DNA of 64,000 nucleotides from Hyphomicrobiales bacterium. GTDB lineage: Bacteria; Pseudomonadota; Alphaproteobacteria; Rhizobiales; Rhizobiaceae. Shown one piece after another: positions 61,127 through 64,000 of the stretch. The position numbers and the translations under genes are program-made. The stretch covers positions 310,001 to 374,000 of the forward strand of contig UCAG01000001.1 in assembly GCA_900470285.1 (NCBI GenBank), given 5' to 3'. The notes beneath the pieces are model-generated. The model searched no databases, was not told the DNA's origin, and was given only the letters and a program-made list of their open reading frames with translations. Numbering within the stretch: position 1 is the first letter of the stretch; each line of letters starts with the position of its first letter.

Positions 61127-61154
61127 ACGGCACCTTCTGCGGAGGGTGCCGTTT
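61125..61154. terminator. Hairpin between fusion gene and ABC permease
   Basis: AAACGGCACC pairs with GGTGCCGTTT over a 10-nt loop. It overlaps the fusion gene's stop codon by two bases and lies eight bases before the end of the convergent permease gene. Few T follow, so it is a moderate bidirectional terminator. Confidence 0.65.
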
Positions 61155-61162
61155 AATCACTG

Positions 61163-63187
61163 TCAGGTGCCACGCCATTTCTGTGTCTTGCGCAGCAGCA
61201 TTTGTGAAAGGCCGTAATGCACAAGCCGTGCCGCGACGTTGGTATAGAAAATCATCATCCCCATAGCGGCAGCGGGTGCCACATCCCCTGCATCATCCAT
61301 ATTCAGCACGGCGACAGAAGCCAGCGTAGTATGAGCTGAATACAGGAACACCACGGCGGATACTGTCGTCATCGCATTGACGAACAGGTAGATTGAAATA
61401 TCCAGAATGGCCGGCAGACACACCGGAACCGTCACCCGTGCAAATAATTTGTAGAATGGTTGTTTGAGTGATGCCGAAACGGATTCAAATTCCGGATCCA
61501 TTTGTTTCAATGCGGTCAGCGCCGTCAGATGGGACACCGTGTAAAAATGCGTCACGGTACAGATGACAAGGATGATCATCGTTCCGTAAATGGTGCTCAG
61601 CGGGTTTGCCGGATTGTTGAAGAAAAAGATATAAGCAAGCCCCAGCACCATCCCCGGCACAGCCATTGGCAGCATGGCCAGAAACTGGAACAAGGCGCGA
61701 CCTTTGGCAAAGCCCTCGGTTTTCTCAACCGCATAGGCACCGACAAATACAACCACGGTTCCTATAATCGCCGTCAGAAAAGCCAGCTGGATAGAATTAT
61801 AATAGGAACTCCAGCCACCGCCATCCATACGTCCGAACTCAAAGTTGCGCAGGCTGAGGCTCAGATCATAAGGCCAGAATTTTACGATGGCTGCTAATTG
61901 GCATACCAGCAAAAGACCGGTGATAAACAGCCCGATCAAAGTGCAGTAAAGCAGGCACAGATTATCAAACAACGGTTTCTTTTTCGGAGAAAACGGCACC
62001 GCACGTGCAGATAATAAGGCAACCTGTTTGCGTTGAATGAAACGGTCAACGGCAAAGGCAATCACAGCCGGAAACAACAGCATCACGGAAACAACCGCAC
62101 CGATTTCAAAATTTTGCTGGCCGATAACCTGCTTATAAATATCCACGGCCAGCACATTATACTGGCCGCCGATAACCTTTGGCAGACCAAAATCCGTGAT
62201 AACCAGATTGAACACCACAAAGGCTGCGGAAATCAAACCATAGCGGGCACCCGGTACTGTCACCGTCCAGAATGTGCGCCATTTGCTTGCCCGCAGAGAA
62301 TCCGCCGCCTCATAATGACGGGCATCCGACACAGCCAGAGCCGTTGAGATAATCATGAGCGCATGGGGAAAAGTAAAGAACACCGAGCCCAGCACAATAC
62401 CCAGCGGCCCGTAAATCGGCAGGCCGAACAGCAGCTCTTTCAAAATTCCCTGATTACCGAACAGATAGATCAGCGCAATCCCTGGCAACAGTGACGGCAC
62501 GAGAATTGGCATCACCGCCACCAGCTTGAAAAAACCTTTGAAGCGCATTTTGGAACGGTTGAGCGCATAGGCAAAACCAAAAGCCAGTGAGACGGTGAGC
62601 ACCATGCTGACCAACGCAATCACCAGCGAATTTTTAATCGACTGAAACAGCGCAGGTGATGAAAAATAAGTGCGGTAATTATCCAGCCCTGTCGTTTGAT
62701 GCGGCATCAGCATGACACGGCGGAAATTATTAGAATCCACCTCCTGCCATTCCTGCCCTGTATAAGGGGCAGAACCGATCAGAAACCGGCTGTTATCCGT
62801 CAAGCCACGGATGCGATAATGTTCAGCCCCGCGAAAGCTGAATTCCGGAAACAGCGCCACAGGTGACAAACGACCGCTATTGGAGGTTGCCAATTCTTCG
62901 GATGAAATAGTTTTCAGTTCAGCATTCAGCTGGCTCAAAGACTGAGCAGGAGCCCAGTTGCCTTTGCCGTCACCAACCTGCACCTCATAATTTTCCAGCT
63001 GAAACTGGTAACTGGCAAAAGATTTGGACAGCATCACATAAAGCGGCGCCGCCAGTGTTATCAGCAGGTAAGCGCCGATAATCAGCATCATGCCGCGCTT
63101 GATCCAGTCGTCCGAACTGACCTTTTGACGAACAGCCTTGCCTGCCGGCATAAGCGGAGCGGCAGGATAATCGCTTACAGCACTCAT
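61163..63187 (-). CDS. ABC permease, 2-aminoethylphosphonate type
   Basis: 674 residues. Two fused permease domains with EAA loops YEAADSLRASKWRTFWTVTVPG (about 290) and FESVSASLKQPFYKLFARVTVPV (about 570). Helix-rich blocks include VSAVVFLYSAHTTLASVAVLNMDDAGDVAPAAAMGMM near 620, characteristic of the putative 2-aminoethylphosphonate (PhnU2/TIGR03262) permeases. Between membrane helix 1 (about 33-52) and helix 2 lies a periplasmic stretch of about 130 residues, which makes the protein longer than the usual 550. It overlaps the upstream ATPase gene by ATGA. No binding protein is visible; it may lie to the right of the window. Confidence 0.8.
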   Translation of the reverse strand: MSAVSDYPAAPLMPAGKAVRQKVSSDDWIKRGMMLIIGAYLLITLAAPLYVMLSKSFASYQFQLENYEVQVGDGKGNWAPAQSLSQLNAELKTISSEELATSNSGRLSPVALFPEFSFRGAEHYRIRGLTDNSRFLIGSAPYTGQEWQEVDSNNFRRVMLMPHQTTGLDNYRTYFSSPALFQSIKNSLVIALVSMVLTVSLAFGFAYALNRSKMRFKGFFKLVAVMPILVPSLLPGIALIYLFGNQGILKELLFGLPIYGPLGIVLGSVFFTFPHALMIISTALAVSDARHYEAADSLRASKWRTFWTVTVPGARYGLISAAFVVFNLVITDFGLPKVIGGQYNVLAVDIYKQVIGQQNFEIGAVVSVMLLFPAVIAFAVDRFIQRKQVALLSARAVPFSPKKKPLFDNLCLLYCTLIGLFITGLLLVCQLAAIVKFWPYDLSLSLRNFEFGRMDGGGWSSYYNSIQLAFLTAIIGTVVVFVGAYAVEKTEGFAKGRALFQFLAMLPMAVPGMVLGLAYIFFFNNPANPLSTIYGTMIILVICTVTHFYTVSHLTALTALKQMDPEFESVSASLKQPFYKLFARVTVPVCLPAILDISIYLFVNAMTTVSAVVFLYSAHTTLASVAVLNMDDAGDVAPAAAMGMMIFYTNVAARLVHYGLSQMLLRKTQKWRGT

Positions 63188-64000
63188 CGCCTGCCCTTTC
63201 CGTCAAAAATCAGCAAACGGCTTTTCGGCAGTTCAACAAGAATAGTCATACCTTCTGTCAGGCCGAGGCGACGTTCGGCATTGATGGAAAAATCTGCAAT
63301 CAGCTGCTGGTTTTGCAAATAGGTGCTGCGCATATGCGTGCGCCAGAATGAGCCAAGAAATTCCATGGCTTCAATCTGCACCTCAATCAGATTTTCCCCG
63401 TTTCCGGCAGAAGAACTCGCATCCACAGCACGGCCATGAGGGATCACATCATTCGGCCTGATCACTGCAACCGCCTCGCTGCCCTCCGGCAGATTATGTT
63501 CGTTACATTGCAGAACCAGATCACCGGAAAATGCGGTACCATCCGCACCGATTGTGACCGGATATTTATTGGTCTCTCCGATGAAATCGGCCACAAACAG
63601 GCTGCTTGGCTGGCGATAAACATCAAGCGGCGTGCCAACCTGTTCGATTGTCCCTTTATTCATCACTACGATACGATCAGCCATGGCGAGTGCTTCTTCC
63701 TGATCGTGGGTGACCATGATTGTTGTCACGCCGAGCTTGCGCTGCAATTCTTTAATCTCGTGGCGCAGATGGACGCGCACCTTGGCATCAAGCGCGGAAA
63801 GCGGCTCGTCAAGCAGCAAAAGTCCGGGAGAAATCGCAATCGCCCTTGCCAGCGCAATGCGCTGCTGCTGTCCGCCGGAAAGTTGTGAAGGGTATTTTTT
63901 CGCCTGATCTGCCAGTCCCACCAGTTCCAGCAATTCGGCAACGCGCTGCGTAATCTCGGCGCGTGATTTCTTCATATTTTCAAGCCCGAAGGCGATATTT
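63184..64000 (-). CDS. ABC transporter ATPase, partial
   Basis: Truncated by the window edge: 272 C-terminal residues are visible and the Walker A part lies outside. The frame continues to base 64000 (ENIAFGLENMKKSRAEI), so the internal ATG at 63975 is not the start. Visible are signature LSGGQQQRIALARAIA, Walker B LLLLDEPLSALDAKVR, switch VTHDQEEALAMADR and a TOBE-type C-terminus (about the last 110 residues). It is coupled by a four-base overlap to the aminoethylphosphonate-type permease, so this is the energy subunit of the same importer (PhnT2 type). Confidence 0.9.
   Translation of the reverse strand, partial: NIAFGLENMKKSRAEITQRVAELLELVGLADQAKKYPSQLSGGQQQRIALARAIAISPGLLLLDEPLSALDAKVRVHLRHEIKELQRKLGVTTIMVTHDQEEALAMADRIVVMNKGTIEQVGTPLDVYRQPSSLFVADFIGETNKYPVTIGADGTAFSGDLVLQCNEHNLPEGSEAVAVIRPNDVIPHGRAVDASSSAGNGENLIEVQIEAMEFLGSFWRTHMRSTYLQNQQLIADFSINAERRLGLTEGMTILVELPKSRLLIFDGKGRR

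Noticed and set aside
63184-63975. ABC ATPase as a complete gene starting at the ATG at 63975
   Set aside because: The frame continues upstream to the window end with ATPase-like sequence, and Walker A is absent from the visible part; the ATG is internal.

Overview
The window is chromosomal DNA from an alphaproteobacterium of the order Hyphomicrobiales, most like the Brucella/Ochrobactrum/Pseudochrobactrum group. The evidence is the sciP, fliJ, ctrA, chpT and eipA neighbourhood at the left end, in which the ChpT histidine falls at residue 22 and the CtrA aspartate at residue 51. A gnnA/gnnB-type pair for diaminosugar lipid A, an lpiA/acvB pair, a VjbR/BlxR-like LuxR regulator and several short palindromic intergenic repeats of the kind common in this order agree with this. 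No phage, plasmid, CRISPR array or intact insertion sequence was seen; a short frameshifted transposase-like remnant may lie between the two gnn genes.

Layout. 0.5-6.2 kb: mnmA, then the cell-cycle block sciP, fliJ, ctrA, chpT and the envelope gene eipA; five GAnTC methylation sites lie just upstream of ctrA. 6.4-11.4 kb: a membrane-anchored coiled-coil protein, a siderophore-interacting flavoprotein, gnnB and gnnA, and a tRNA-Met with a near-consensus promoter. 12-18 kb: the acvB/virJ-lpiA(mprF) operon for lysyl-phosphatidylglycerol, and an HlyD-type adaptor with a small membrane partner. 18.5-26.5 kb: tex, then a tight five-gene operon on the minus strand (substrate-binding protein, permease, ATPase, metallo-beta-lactamase-fold hydrolase, surE).

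26.7-32.8 kb: a probable lysine/pipecolate catabolic block, with an amaA-like FAD oxidase, a LysR regulator, hglS (2-oxoadipate to 2-hydroxyglutarate) and amaB. 32.9-38.3 kb: a small secreted protein, purU, and an amino-sugar operon (gntR, glmS-like SIS deaminase, nagA, second SIS protein) with a repeated GGTATTA motif at the regulator's promoter. 38.3-43.7 kb: an RND pump with two adaptor genes. 43.8-48.3 kb: lldD, an Lrp-type regulator and a divergent dadX-dadA pair for alanine catabolism.

48.4-57.1 kb: a LuxR solo, a DUF4377 protein, a BaiN/HI0933-like flavoprotein, rsmJ, rluA, an extensin-like D,D-peptidase-fold protein, ada, a DUF924 protein, an MFS carrier and an unrecognised small protein. 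57.2-64 kb: a TonB-dependent siderophore receptor, divergent from an unusual protein that joins a LysR-type DNA-binding domain to a TrpD/YbiB-like phosphoribosyltransferase fold, then an aminoethylphosphonate-type ABC permease and its ATPase, which runs off the right end.

The observations most worth following are the LysR-TrpD2 fusion, the importer-MBL-SurE operon, the clustered regulatory sites (CcrM/CtrA, GntR, Lrp, LysR) and the palindromic repeats. All family assignments come from reading the translated sequence; no database search was possible.
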